This document shows positions 28,021-57,739 of a stretch of DNA of 64,000 nucleotides, one piece after another; positions within the stretch are counted from its first letter, which is position 1; the number at the start of each line of letters is the position of its first letter. Under the pieces are notes generated by a model. The model worked only from the letters and a program-made list of their open reading frames with translations, searched no databases and was not told the origin of the DNA. The position numbers were made by a program, and so were the translations under genes. The stretch is taken from NCBI RefSeq assembly GCF_964199755.1, contig NC_133903.1:8165001-8229000 (forward strand), read 5' to 3'. This DNA comes from Larus michahellis. Lineage: Eukaryota; Chordata; Aves; Charadriiformes; Laridae.

Positions 28021-30700
28021 ACTCAAGGTTGTGACTCTTCAAACCCAACTTGAAGCTAGAGTGAAATTTCTTCTGTGTGTGGGCACATGAGCTGCAGTCT
28101 CTTGTTCTGTGACTATTACAGGCCATTACTGACTATTACCGTGTCAGTGCATTAAAAAAGTGAAGTACAGTGTGAAACAGCTTCTTTCTGCCTCTGAGCT
28201 GATGACTTTCACCCATAAATGATGCCAGCTTTGTTGTTTCATAATGGCTCTGACACAGAATGTCTTTGATTCTGTTCTTTGTGCTGAAGTGACAATCCAA
28301 AAGCCACCAGGGTGACAGTAAAATCCTCTCTTCAGCACTGAAACATTAGGCACACCTATTTGGTACAGCAGTAGTTCCATTAGTGTTGCTCCAAGCACTT
28401 GGAAATGGCTCGCTTTTTGGATCTAGCCATCCCAGATGGCATGACTCCTTTTGCATCTGTACAAAAACGCAGGAGCTGGAGCCAGCTCCTCATGGCAGGG
28501 AGCACAGCTGGGACAAGAAGATGAGATTCTATGTTGAAGCTGACAGCTTCTTAAGTGTCTTCGTCTTCCCCAAATGGTTAGTTCCTGCTGTCCAGAACCT
28601 GACTAGCCCTTGCAGAAGCCATTTGCAGTGAGGGGCTATAGGAGGCCTCCCCCGTCATGAAACCTGACAGATTTGGGGATTCTTGCAAGATTTCCTGCAA
28701 GTCAGGTGTTGAGGAGTTTATGATGCCGCTCTAGTACTACTTTGCCCTGTTAATTTGCCATCAGCTGTCTCTGGAAGCGTGGGAAGCTGCACTGTATTTG
28801 GTCAGGAGGGGGCTGTGTGTGCTGTGTTGCCATGGTGTCACTTCAAAGTTTCAACACCACATAGTACATTTCACCGGGATCGCTTGATTAACGGCCACGG
28901 TTGGGCGGCGTGAAGCCAGGCTGCTGGCATGGGAGAGGGGCGGGAAGGGGTGGCTGCCGAATCAAGGGATGTGAGTTTGAGAGTGGGAACGGGATGGCAG
29001 CTGGAAAAGTCCGAGTGATGCCTTTCCACGATCACGTGAGCAACACAGCTGTATTGCACAGAGAGATACGTCACTGCGCAGTTACGCATTTCTTGGCCTA
29101 CTCTTCCTTCTAGCAGGCTGAGCCAACCCTTCTGCCTTAATTTAAACCTCTTTTATTGTCTCTGTTAAGGTGGCCTCTGCCAGGGTCTAAAACCAAGTCG
29201 CTACTGAAGATCTCAAACACTCCGCACTCTTAACATTCCTTAGAGTTGGCCACTTTGTCCTCCTGTCCTCTGAAGCATCCCTCTGACCTGGGCTCACCTC
29301 TACGCCTCTGCCAGCTCTGGAAAGATGGAGTGTCAGTAGGTTGCAGCGTGCTACTACCGCCCCGGGGAATTACAAGCTTCTGATGGCAACGCTCAGCCTA
29401 GCGCAGTGCAATAAAACGTAACTTCCAAGGGAGGGCTTTGCCAAAGTGGAGCTGTAGGTGCATGGGGAAGCATGCCCCTCAGGGACGGAAATTCCTTCTT
29501 TCAGGAATCTTGTACAAACAGTGATCACTTCAAACACTAAGTTGCTGTATTGCTTCATTGATCCTATATGCTTTACCCCAGTTTGCCCTGAACAAAACTG
29601 GCGGGCCAGGGCATTTGGAATCCTCGGGAACACAACGGGGGTGCAGAGCCCTTCCCTCTTTCACGTTGTGTCCACTGTCGGCTGCGACAGGTGCTGATGC
29701 GGATGGGTCTTCAGAATTGGACCTGTTGGAGCAGGTCCAGGGGAGGCCGCAAAGATGATCCAAGGGCTGGAGCACCTCTGCTGCGAGGACAGGCTGAGAG
29801 AGTTGGGGTTGATCAGTCTGGAGAATAGAAGGCTCCGGGGAGACCTTAGAGCCCCTACCAGTATCTGAAGGGGGTCTACCGGAAAGCTGGAGAGGGACTT
29901 TTTACAAGGGCATGTAGGGTTGTGAGGGGTAATGGCTTCAAACTGGAAGAAGGTAGACTTAGATTAGATATCAGGAAGAAATTTTTCACTATGAAGGTGG
30001 TGAGCCCCTGGCCCAGGTTGCCCAGAGAAGCTGTGGCTGCCCCATCCCTGGAGGTGTTTGAGGCTGGGTTGGATGGGGCCTGGAGCAACGTGGTCTAGTG
30101 GGAGGTGTCCCTGCCCAGGGCAGGGGGGTGGGACTGGATGATCTTTAAGGTCCGTTTCAACCTAAACCATTCTATGAATGTGCTGGCCAGGACCATCTAT
30201 TCTTTGTTAGCCAGGGCTGAAAGAACCAGCTGTAGCTGATGGGGACAGGAAGGCCTACCCCGGTGGGACCATGCATGCCTGGAGGGAGGAGGCAGGCTGG
30301 TGGGGTGAGTTGCTGCGGGTGAGGTTTGTGCTGGTTTTGGTGATTTTTAATTGGCATTTCGTTCTGTGCCAGAGCAGGTCGAGGGGTGAGAACACCCAGT
30401 ACAGTGTTGGGGGGTGCAGGGGCAGCTCTGCAGGCCCCGGGGCAGAAGTGGGCAGCGTGTCCGTGGGGCGGGTGGGAAGAGGAGAGCGAAAAACATTAAC
30501 GAGGTCAGGCACACTACGCTCAACTGCCAAAGTGTCACCCTGGGGGATGGAGAGGCTGAAGGTGCCACCGGGAGCGGGTGGGATACTACACCATACAAAT
30601 CAGCAAGAGGAGCAGGTTTTAGGGTGAACGCGGAAATTTACAAACGAGTCTGATTTGGAAAAAAGCGTCGCAAAAAATCTGCAGGGAGATGAACTGTCCA
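28021..30700. other. DCTN5-PLK1 gap
   Basis: Apart from the CR1 tail at 29717-30178 I see no gene or RNA here. The right end grades into the PLK1 CpG island. Confidence 0.45.
29717..30178 (+). mobile_element. CR1 LINE, 5'-truncated 3' end
   Basis: About 460 bp match the CR1 3' region. TTGGACCTGTTGGAGCAGG opens the copy, the last ORF2 codons pass through the CCCAGAGAAGCTGTGGCTGC segment, and GATCTTTAAGGTCC leads into a decayed ATTCTATGA terminus at 30170-30178. It is inactive through truncation. Confidence 0.92.
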
Positions 30701-30759
30701 GTCGCAGGCTTTTTCCATGAAAAAAACCCGAGTTGGCTACACGCCCCACCACGAGTTTC

Positions 30760-31234
30760 CCTTCACGAAACGCTCGGTGCCCCGTGCTCGGGCGGCCCGC
30801 GGGCGCCTCTCACGGCAGCACCCCGACGTGGACAACAACGGGGGCGGCGGCGGCGGGGCCGGGGAAACGCGTGCCCGTGGGGGGCCGGGACACCCACCCA
30901 CCCCCCCCCTCCCCGCAACACGCGTGTCCGCGACCAACGGCCGCCGGTGCCGTTCCCCGTCCCGCCGCGCGGGGGGGCGCGGCGCTGGGGCGGTCCTGTC
31001 TCTTTAAGGGCGGGGGAAGGGGGGGGGCGCTCCCATGGTGCCCCGCGGCGGGCGGCGTGGATTTTAAATCCTCTGGGCCAATGGGGAGCGGCCGCGGGCG
31101 CGTAACGCTCCGGAGCCGCGTTTGAATCGGGCAGCGCCTGCCTCGCTCCTGCTGCTGCCTCCCTCCCGCCGGCCCGGCCACCCTCGCCACCCTCCGCTCC
31201 GGCCACCCTCCGCTCCCCCGGCACCGGCTACAGC
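30760..31234 (+). promoter_or_regulatory. PLK1: PLK1 promoter with CCAAT box and CDE/CHR-like element
   Basis: A CpG-rich, TATA-less region. CCAAT at 31078-31082 lies about 40 bp before TTTGAA at 31121-31126, which directly follows GCCGCG (31115-31120). Known PLK1 and other G2/M promoters carry a CDE followed by CHR TTTGAA with CCAAT boxes upstream, through which DREAM/MuvB and NF-Y give cell-cycle control. The start codon is 109 bp downstream of the CHR. The match is by motif and spacing only. Confidence 0.7.
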
Positions 31235-36791
<5,557 letters not shown>

Positions 36792-37335
36792 GCCTTGTTT
36801 TCGATGGACTCAACATCTTTGCCAAACTGTCCAAGCTGTGGATGGGGAGGTCTGGTAGCATCCCTGCTCACGCTGTCACCTCCCGTTGCGTAGCTGGGCT
36901 ACCACTCCTTGGTACCGTCTGCTTGCCACAAGGAAGCCCCTGATGCTGTGGGAACTGTGTTGTTCACTCTGACTGGTACCCACGGGTTTCTTGCTCCCCA
37001 CTCCTAAAAGAAAGTCTATGTTTTTAATGGCATACCTAGGGGGTTGTTGTTTTTTGTTTTTTTTTTCTAACTTCACAAAGCCAAAAGCCTGACTCAAAAC
37101 CTAACCCTCTTGTTTGAGGCTACCGGGCCTTCTCTTGAGGGAACAAAGCACGGGGAGAACAGAACTATCATGTAAGTTATTTGTACATGTCTGTGCTGAT
37201 GCTCTAGGCTTTCGTTTCCTCCTGTAGAAATTCAGGCAAGATATTTAATGTGCTCAGGGTGAGACTGAGCCGTCAGCCTTTTAATACTGAAAATAACCTA
37301 CATGAAACCTGAACTTTTGTATATTGCATAACTTG

Positions 37336-37341
37336 ATTAAA
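37336..37341 (+). terminator. PLK1: Poly(A) signal of PLK1
   Basis: ATTAAA lies about 545 bases past the stop codon and is followed by TTGTTTGCTGCAGTGTCC and TTGTGGTTCTCTTTGG, GT-rich sequence typical of a cleavage site. Confidence 0.6.
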
Positions 37342-37359
37342 GATTGTTTGCTGCAGTGT

Positions 37360-38991
37360 CCAGCCTGTTGTGGTTCTCTTTGGCTTGCTGCGAGGGAGGG
37401 AGGGAGGGAGCAGCACCTTGCTTCTGGCTTCTCCAAGCAAGAGCTGTCCTCTTCATGAGCTCATGCTGTTTGCTTCCTTGTGCTGCTTTCCCCATCTGTG
37501 CTGCAGGAGAGGAGACCTTGGGGCTATGGCAGGAGCTGTGCCCTAACCTGGAGGCTAACAGCCCTGCCTTCTCATTTCCCATTTGATTAGCTCTCTTTAC
37601 ATGAAAGATGCTAAAAATTTGTGACTGTAGAATTAGGAAGAGTCACCTACTGCAGTAGACTTCACCAGGAACCCAGTAAGCTATGCTGGGCTTTCTCCCA
37701 CCATTGCTGACTGCCAGCACCTACTGGTGCTCTCAGGCCAGTTTATTTTTAAGCAGGACAAACTTTTTGGTTTTCATATTATTATTTTTAGTATCATTTT
37801 GTATAAAATGCTCTAGGCCATACAGTCTTCTAAAAACTAACCAGGTCCAAACCCCTTGTTACCTGTGTAACAAAATCCCATACCCCAACACGCAGAGGAA
37901 TCAGTCTGTACAAAATTATTGCTGTTCCAAGAGAGGAAACCTTGCTGAGGGGCTCCCAGGTTGCCCGTGGCTTCAGTGGGTGCTCTACTTGGAGGCTGGC
38001 TCATATGAAATACATGCCCATGGGGATGCTATAAAGTAGAACACCTCTGGGAAACCCGTCCTGGGGCAGCAGGAGGCTGTGGGAGCTGCAGGCACTCACG
38101 TGTGAAAGGATCCCTAGGGAGAAGGGGTTTCCCTGCCTTTGTGTCCCGAGATAACTGCTCCTGAACAGCTGCTCTGACTGACGCAGGGCGTTGTGGCCTG
38201 GCATAACAGGCTGCTGGTGACCAAGAGGGAGAAAAAAACCTTTTTCTCAGCCCAGCTGAGATCAAAAACTTCATTCTTGGGATTGTGCTGGAGGCCCCAT
38301 GCCTCCCTCTGGGGCTGGTGGCACCTTGCCCTCATCAGCCCTGATGCCAATAGCAGGTCTGAGACCTGGGGCGGCTGCTGAAAGCTGACCTGCTGTGCCT
38401 TGGCAGGGCTGAAGGATCATCTCCAGTGTCAAGACTGGTGTGCCAGTCCCAGTCACGACCATGTTCGACACACGCTCAGAGCAGCTTTCCCAGGAACGTG
38501 GCACGGGAGGACAAAGTGCACCAATCCCTGGTGAACGCCCTGTTGGGACCTGGCCCCAGCCCGGCTGCATCGCTGCCAGTGCATCGCTCTGCCGGCTGCC
38601 CTCGCAAAAACCCAACACGTGTTTGCTTCTTTCTTCTAAAACACCATGTCCGCTGCAGAGGTGGCTTTGTTCTCTGACACAGACGCCTTCAGGCCACTTA
38701 GCCTGTGAGCGTTTGCAAAGGTGGGTGGCCAGAGGGTCCTTCCTGGGCCCAGGAGACCCCAGGCGAGAGCCCAGTGCCACCCTACGCTCACTTCTGCACC
38801 TTGCTGCTGTGACCCATGTGTACACTGGGCGACCAGCTGGTCCTGGGACCCCCAGCTTGCCCCAGGGAGGGGAAGAAGGATGTTGGAGAGCCCTGGGGCT
38901 GCTGCAAGATGGGGCTGCGGGTACGGGCAGGGCAGGGAGGAGCGTCCGCAGCAGCCTGGCGCTGTGAGTGCTGTCCCGGTGCATGTCCCTG
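37360..38991. other. Convergent PLK1-ERN2 gap with the ERN2 3' UTR
   Basis: No gene was recognised. Part belongs to the ERN2 3' UTR. A minus-strand AATAAA (TTTATT at 37742-37747) is one possible end. Frames on either strand show no family likeness. Confidence 0.4.
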
Positions 38992-51550
<12,559 letters not shown>

Positions 51551-51939
51551 GTCCCGGACATGCCGGGGCCGCGGCGGGCAGGGCCGGGCCGGGCCGCGCT
51601 TATCGCCGCGCCGTGAGTCAGCGGGCCCGGGGCGGATCCAGGATGCGGCTTCCTGCCCCCCCCGGCCCGGCCCTGCCCGGCCCCGTACCCTCCCCCGGCA
51701 GAGCGGCCGCGCTCAGCGGCACCGGGCGGTCGGAGAGCGCGTCCCCGGACACCCCGGTCCCCCGCCACGGCGGTTTCCCGATCCCTTCGCACGAGCACAA
51801 GGACCCGAAATCTCTTCAGCATCCCCCCCCCCCCCAGCTCGCTCACGCTCGAGGGCACCGGCCCCATCCCAGCGGTTTTGACACCCTTCTGGTAAATTTC
51901 CTCTCGCCCAAGGGCACGGAGGGGGGCGATTCTGCCCCT

Positions 51940-52465
51940 CTGCTCCCCTCTGGGAAGACCCCACCTGGAACACTGCGTCCAGCTCTGGGAACCCCAACAT
52001 TAGAAGGACATGGACCTGTTGGAGCAGGTCCAGAGGAGGCCATGAAGATGCTCTGAGGGATGGAGACCCTCTGCTATGAAGACAGGCTGAGAGAGTTGGG
52101 GGCGTTCAGCCTGGAGAAGAGAAGGCTCCGGGGAGACCTTAGAGCTCCTTCCAGTCGCTAAAGGGACTACAGGAGAGATGGGGAGGGACTTGTTACCAGG
52201 GAGTGGATGAGGAGCAACGGTTTTAAACTGGAACAGGGGAGATTTAGATTAGATATTAGGAAGAAATTCTTCACTGTGAGGGTGGTGAGACACTGGAACA
52301 GGTTGCCCAGAGAAGCTGCGGCTGACCCATCCCTGGAGGTGTTCAAGGCCAGGCTGGATGGGGCTTGGAGCAGCCTGGTCTGGTGGGAGGTGTCCCTGCC
52401 CAGGGCGGGGGGGTGGGACCGGATGGTCTTTAAGGTCCCTTCCAACTCTAACCATTCTGTGATCC
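51940..52465 (+). mobile_element. CR1 LINE, 5'-truncated 3' end
   Basis: About 525 bp match CR1: CCCACCTGGAACACTGCGTC opens the copy, the end of ORF2 is readable ([20 protein letters not shown]), and GTCTTTAAGGTCCCTTCC leads to ACCATTCTGTGA. It lies upstream of ERN2, between it and UBFD1. Confidence 0.95.
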
Positions 52466-55207
52466 CCCCACCCATACCCCCTGCACCCAGCAGTGCCTGC
52501 CGACCCCAGCCCACTGCCACCTGCCAGCCTGGCACCACCAGTACCGTCTCCAGGATCGGTACTGGACCAGGCTCCCGCCATCCCCTCTGCAGCACCCGGA
52601 GCTGCAGGGAAGCAGAGGGCTCTGCCTGAAGGCCTTACACACTAACACACCTTGAATAAGTGGGACTTCTGACACGGCAACAAGCTTCCTGCGCATAAAA
52701 CTTACAGCTGAGCACGCTCAGCACAACAAGGTCATCTACAGCTTAAAACAAGATTAAACCTGGTTTTAACAGGGAGCCAGAGAATTGTCCCGTTTTGCAT
52801 GAAGCGGTACACGGCAGCAGGATACCCAAATCCCCACCCGGGGAGAAAGGCACTGATGGCATCAGACGGGTTTCCCATGGATTTCCACCTGCGCCCAGCT
52901 TTCTACAAAGCAACTAACTACAAACCATTTGCTAACAGGTGCTCCTGCGGTAGGAAGTAGCTTAGTACATACAGAATGTTGCAACACTCAAACACAGAAA
53001 TACTTAATTATCAAACTTTAATTCATATGACTAATCTTACAGAATAAAACAATAGGATAACCAGTCAAGGTTACACTTAAAAAATCCAGCAGTGCAAATC
53101 TAAGACTAAATATTTGTCATCTCCCCCTCCCCTGAAATAGGCAATAGATTATTTAAAAATACCATAATACATGGTACTTACATATTCCATTTAAAATAAA
53201 TCTGCAGTGGACAAAAACATCTAAGACTTTTTTTTTTTTTTAATAGAAAACCAAAGAATGAATGAATATGGATAAGACATAGTGAACTTCCATGAGCCAC
53301 AGAAAGTGAATCCTTGGCTAGAAGGTAAAATGGCTGTATGTTTCATACAAGACTCGCTACAGTTCTCCTGGTCCCCCTCCTCCCACCCCCCAGTGACAAG
53401 GACATTAATTAACAAAACAAATGCTAACAATCTAATCCTAACAGGTGGCAAAAGGCTGGAGTACAAAAAGATGAAAACAGCTCCATTGGAAAAAAAAAAA
53501 AAAAAAGAAATCAAGTTACAGAGGAAGAAAAACAAAAAGTAAACAAAAGAAGGAAAGTTTGGAAACAAACCTTGCTCCACTGAGTTGGCAGAGGGAGCAG
53601 CGGGAGCCAGGAGTGCGCTGTGCCCATGCCCATGCTGTGCCCGTGCCCGCACGGCTGCATCGCCTGCGGTTGTAAGGGAACACCGCGGCCGGGAAAGGGA
53701 GAGCACGGAACACACCACCACGATATGGCACCTTGACAGTGTCACTGCAAGTGAATTGTTTCTCTTTGGCCCTTAAAAGTATGAAGAAGCAACAGATACG
53801 AACTGCGTCAAGTACAAAATTTAGCAGGTTGTGTGCGCGTGTTACCAGTTATAAAGTATTGCATGTTAACAGTTTCTTACCTAGTTCTTTGAATTCAGAT
53901 CACTTTTTCCTCTTTCATCATTATAACATCCTTATTTTAGTTACACATTTCTCATGAAACAGTGTCATTAACGGAATTAATGATTTAAAGTTGATATGAA
54001 AAACATGTGAGTAATACAAGATTTTCATGCAAGATACAATCTCCGTTCAAACCCAGGCAAGGTTTAGTGATAAACCTTTGCATTCCTAATGCAATACCGA
54101 TCCAGGACCTGTTTATGCTTGGGATGCACAAACAGAGAAGGAAGGAATGCTCAGCTCAGGACAAGGAGAGAAGAAGAAACCCACAGTGCTGGGCATGGAG
54201 AAGGGAAAGGAACGGCATATAGCTGAGTTGCAAGGCTCGATGCCAGTGAGCGGGGTACGGAGAGCTAGGAGTGCAGCAGGACTGCCCCCCCGACAGGACG
54301 GCAGCGAGGAGGGGGACTCTGCCCAGGCGGTGTGGGAAACACCGGCTTTGTTCTGTGGAATCTCACGTTTGCCTCACGGACGCTTTAATCCCCAATTAGT
54401 AAATCCAGCAAAGCACTTCATGCAACTTCAGACCCCCAAACGTTCACGGGGAATTACACACACATACAATAGGGAACCGATCTCTGTTGAAAGGAGATCG
54501 TTGAATTGTAATTTAACCGAAATAAACTTTTGCACAAGAATCACCAGATATTACGACAAACTTCCTATGGAAGATTACATGTTGGATCCCCCCAAAAAAA
54601 TCTTTGTCAGCCAACCCAAAAATACTGATTATATTTGCACTTTACTCACAACACTTGTGTCCTACTGAGGACTAAATTGCCAAATTCCTCCACAGAACCG
54701 TTACGCTGAATCTGCCCTGGAGACAATCACAGGTATCAGACAGTAAAATCCAAAGTCAAGAGAGAGGCTAGCAAACGGCTCTCCAGTTAGGCAAGCTGTG
54801 ACACTATCGAACTAGAGAGATGGTGTTTCCTTAGATGTTGATGATCATTAGTTAATGTCAATAATTGCCTTGGAAAATTGGTATATGCCAGAAGATAAAG
54901 CTCCACATCATTCCAAAAGAGAAAGGATCTTAAATGCAGTGTTGCTAAGTTCAATTGGAATATTCACTTCAAAGAACTCCTAAGACATCTACTATATTAA
55001 GCCAACAAACATCAATCAAAGCATTTTATGTAAGTATCACTTTCCTGTATTTTAATTCAAACTTTGCACACAGAACAAAAAAAAAAAAAAAATTCATTTT
55101 TCAAATCAAATCCAACTTGAAAAGAAGCACCTAAATAGGATCACATTTTCTTAGTTTATGCTATTTTCTTCTCCATGTTTAAGACTGCTTTCTAACCAAC
55201 GTTTTTT

Positions 55208-55474
55208 CTACGCAGTTTCGAGATGATTGATTGTACCTGGCACAGGTTGCAGAGTAATCGTGCCCTCGGGAAAGGAGCAGACAGGAATGTTAAATACTGC
55301 CCTGGACTCGGTGCCCAAAGTGCCCTTCTTGCCTCGGCAGCGGCAGATGGGGTATCTGCCCTCCCTCAGCTCTAGCAGCAGAGCGTACTCACCCAGGTCA
55401 CCGCCTCCAGCACAGAAGCCACAGGAACTCTGGAGAGGGGCTGGAACTAAGATACAAGTCCTCTCAAGGAGCAA
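55208..55474 (-). other. Exon-like open frame, unidentified
   Basis: An 88-codon frame on the minus strand stands out from A/T-rich surroundings by higher GC and C/G-ending codons in its first two thirds. It includes SSCGFCAGGGDLGEYALLL and RYPICRCRGKKGTLG and ends NHLETA. Possible acceptors (CTTAG, CTCCAG) lie just inside its 5' end. It could be the last exon of an unseen gene, a conserved 3' UTR block, or chance. I recognise no family. Confidence 0.25.
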
Positions 55475-57084
55475 GCAAACGAAAGAACGGGAAAGGAAAA
55501 TGGAACATGAGTGGTTGCACAGACAGGTCCAAGCAAGTCAAGTAGCAAGTTGGAGCTGATAATCACAGAACCAAGACGACAGCGAGTGCAAAGGTGACCC
55601 CAAGTGACAGAAAAAGCTAACGTCACCCATTTTCATTACACGCTAGTGCGTAGACTGTCCACCAAATACTGAATTTTAACATTAAGCCTCCACACCAGGA
55701 TTGGCAAGTCGGAAATAAGAAGTGTGATAGCTGCGTTTCAGTTGTAATGTCATCTCCAATTAACTCACGCCAACTCCACTACCTGCACTCGCTTGCTCTG
55801 AGCGTCGGAAGGGGGCTGTTCCAGGGAGCACTCCTCTCTCAATGCATTTATGTCAAGACACACTGCTGGTGACTTGTATACAGAAAGGAGGTATCTCAAG
55901 CTACAAGAGTAACAAGCACATCACTAGATTATAGGTAGGATATGAAACACCTTTAAAATTCATATTGTATGAATTTTCTAACCGAAAATAGAAAACAAAA
56001 AGCTGCTTATGTTGCTATCAAGAGTCTACAGGTAAATACGTAATCTTAACACATACCATAAAGTGAACACTTTTCCCAGTCTCTAAAATAAAATAAAAAT
56101 AAAATAAATACTCATTTGGGAACCTGCACCTGCCGAGTTTCAACTGGGCTGTTTCAAGGAGAGTGAAAAATGGATATGGAATATATTAAGATCAGCTATT
56201 CCTACAAGGCTGTTTCTCCGTGAGTTTCACAAAACGTCGAGCTACTTGCATTGAGCAATATCAAGCCTACAGTGTTAAAAAAAGAACAGCGATCTGTTAG
56301 ATGCAGGTTTAACACCCAGCAAGACTGATTCAGTCTGACTGCACAATACAATCTGTTAAGGGTGTGCACCTTTTCAGGACTGAAAGGTCCATTCAGAAAA
56401 ACCTGAGATAAATGACACGTGAACTGCTGAGATGACACGCAGAATGTCACAAACCAAAGGCGAGAAGCATTATTTCAGACAGGACGAGATGCAAGAACTT
56501 CCTGTAAACTTGAGCAAGAGAAAAGCTGAAAGGTGATTTAAATTTAAAAAGAAGATCAGTTGCTGGATAGACATCCTCAATTTGGTTAAGATTCACTGAA
56601 TTAGAGAACTCTAAATTTTCCAATCCAGGTCACAAAAGACTACTGCAGTTATTTAGGATCTGAAGCGGCATCCGAGCTTCTCTCTTCCCTGCTCCCCCCA
56701 GCCCCAAACAAAGCAGGAAGGTCTCTTTGGTTCACTCCCTTTGCGAGATCTGTGTCACTGCTTCACCCCGCTCATGCCAGGCAGCATTCTGCAGCGCATT
56801 CTACAGTTTTCTTTTTTCAGTCAAACAGAGAAGTGTCATCGCAACAGCTGCAAAATGATCCTGGACTGCGACATGCACGATGAACGAAATGCTCCGAGAA
56901 ATGTAGCACCTCCGGGGCAGGAGGCAGAACAGGAGCAGAGAGGTATGCAGCTGGGAGGGGAACAAGTGGCATGAAAGGGGACAGTAAGCAGCACTGGGTC
57001 CTTGCAACTACAAAACATCCACAGTGGTATTCGTCTGCTCCAAACATGCTACACAGAGTGCCAACCCACAGCTTCTAGTATTGG

Positions 57085-57190
57085 GGGGGGGAAAAGAAAA
57101 AAAAAAAAAAAAAGAGAGGAAAAAACCAAAACAACAAAGCAGGGCATCTTTGGGTTAAAAATAAAATAAACGAAAAAAAAAAAAATAGAG
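57085..57190. repeat. A-rich low-complexity tract
   Basis: G9 followed by A-runs up to 18 bases and an AATAAA/AAATAAA-rich stretch, with a second A-run near 57175-57185. No target-site copies or retroposon body were seen with it. Confidence 0.7.
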
Positions 57191-57634
57191 TTTTGCTACC
57201 AAAGATTCAAACCTGAAATAAAAGGGCCAGCGGAATATGGCTTACTAAACATCAATTTTGCATACTGTTTAAAGTTTATTTTTAAAAAACTGTTTCTGAA
57301 ATTCTCAGTCACAACCAAGTAACTAAATTAAGTCTAACGCTTATAACTGAAAGATTATGAAAATATTCGTTTTTGTTCAAACCATGTAAAAAATCCTCAA
57401 TAATACATTGTAATATTTTCTTTTTAAAACTAAATTGGAAGATCAACTCTCAGCAGATTTAAGTGTATTACACACAATATTTTGTGAATTAAGATTTATT
57501 GATTTCCATTGTATTTGCTTTAAATATGGTTGAAGCTGACTGCAGAAAAGGGATGGTGAAATTTTTAAGTTAAAAGTAAACTAATGGTGAAAGAACATCA
57601 CCTCTGGCTTCCATCAATGCCTCGTTTATCATAT

Positions 57635-57640
57635 TTTATT
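57635..57640 (-). terminator. UBFD1: Proximal poly(A) signal of UBFD1
   Basis: TTTATT on the plus strand is AATAAA on the minus strand, 100 bases past the stop codon. A second one lies at 57495-57500. Either could end a short transcript. Confidence 0.4.
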
Positions 57641-57739
57641 AATAAGTTCCAGGACTATCACATCCAGGGACGTTGGAGGCCTCTCCCAGCAGTGTCCTTA
57701 GCTTTGTGTCATTTTCCTGTGCCAGAGGTGAGCGTGCTT

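Larger units (their letters stand above)
52466..57739. other. ERN2-UBFD1 gap, likely long UBFD1 3' UTR
   Basis: This 5.3-kb stretch is A/T-rich, unlike the CpG-rich areas around it, and has several A-runs and AATAAA-type signals on the minus strand. It fits a long 3' UTR with more than one end, but no boundary can be proven. The only coding-like part is the frame at 55208-55474. Confidence 0.4.

Noticed and set aside
54147-54668. 173-codon plus-strand frame
   Set aside because: It has no domain, no codon-use signal and A/T-rich surroundings. It is most likely chance within the UBFD1 3' UTR or gap.
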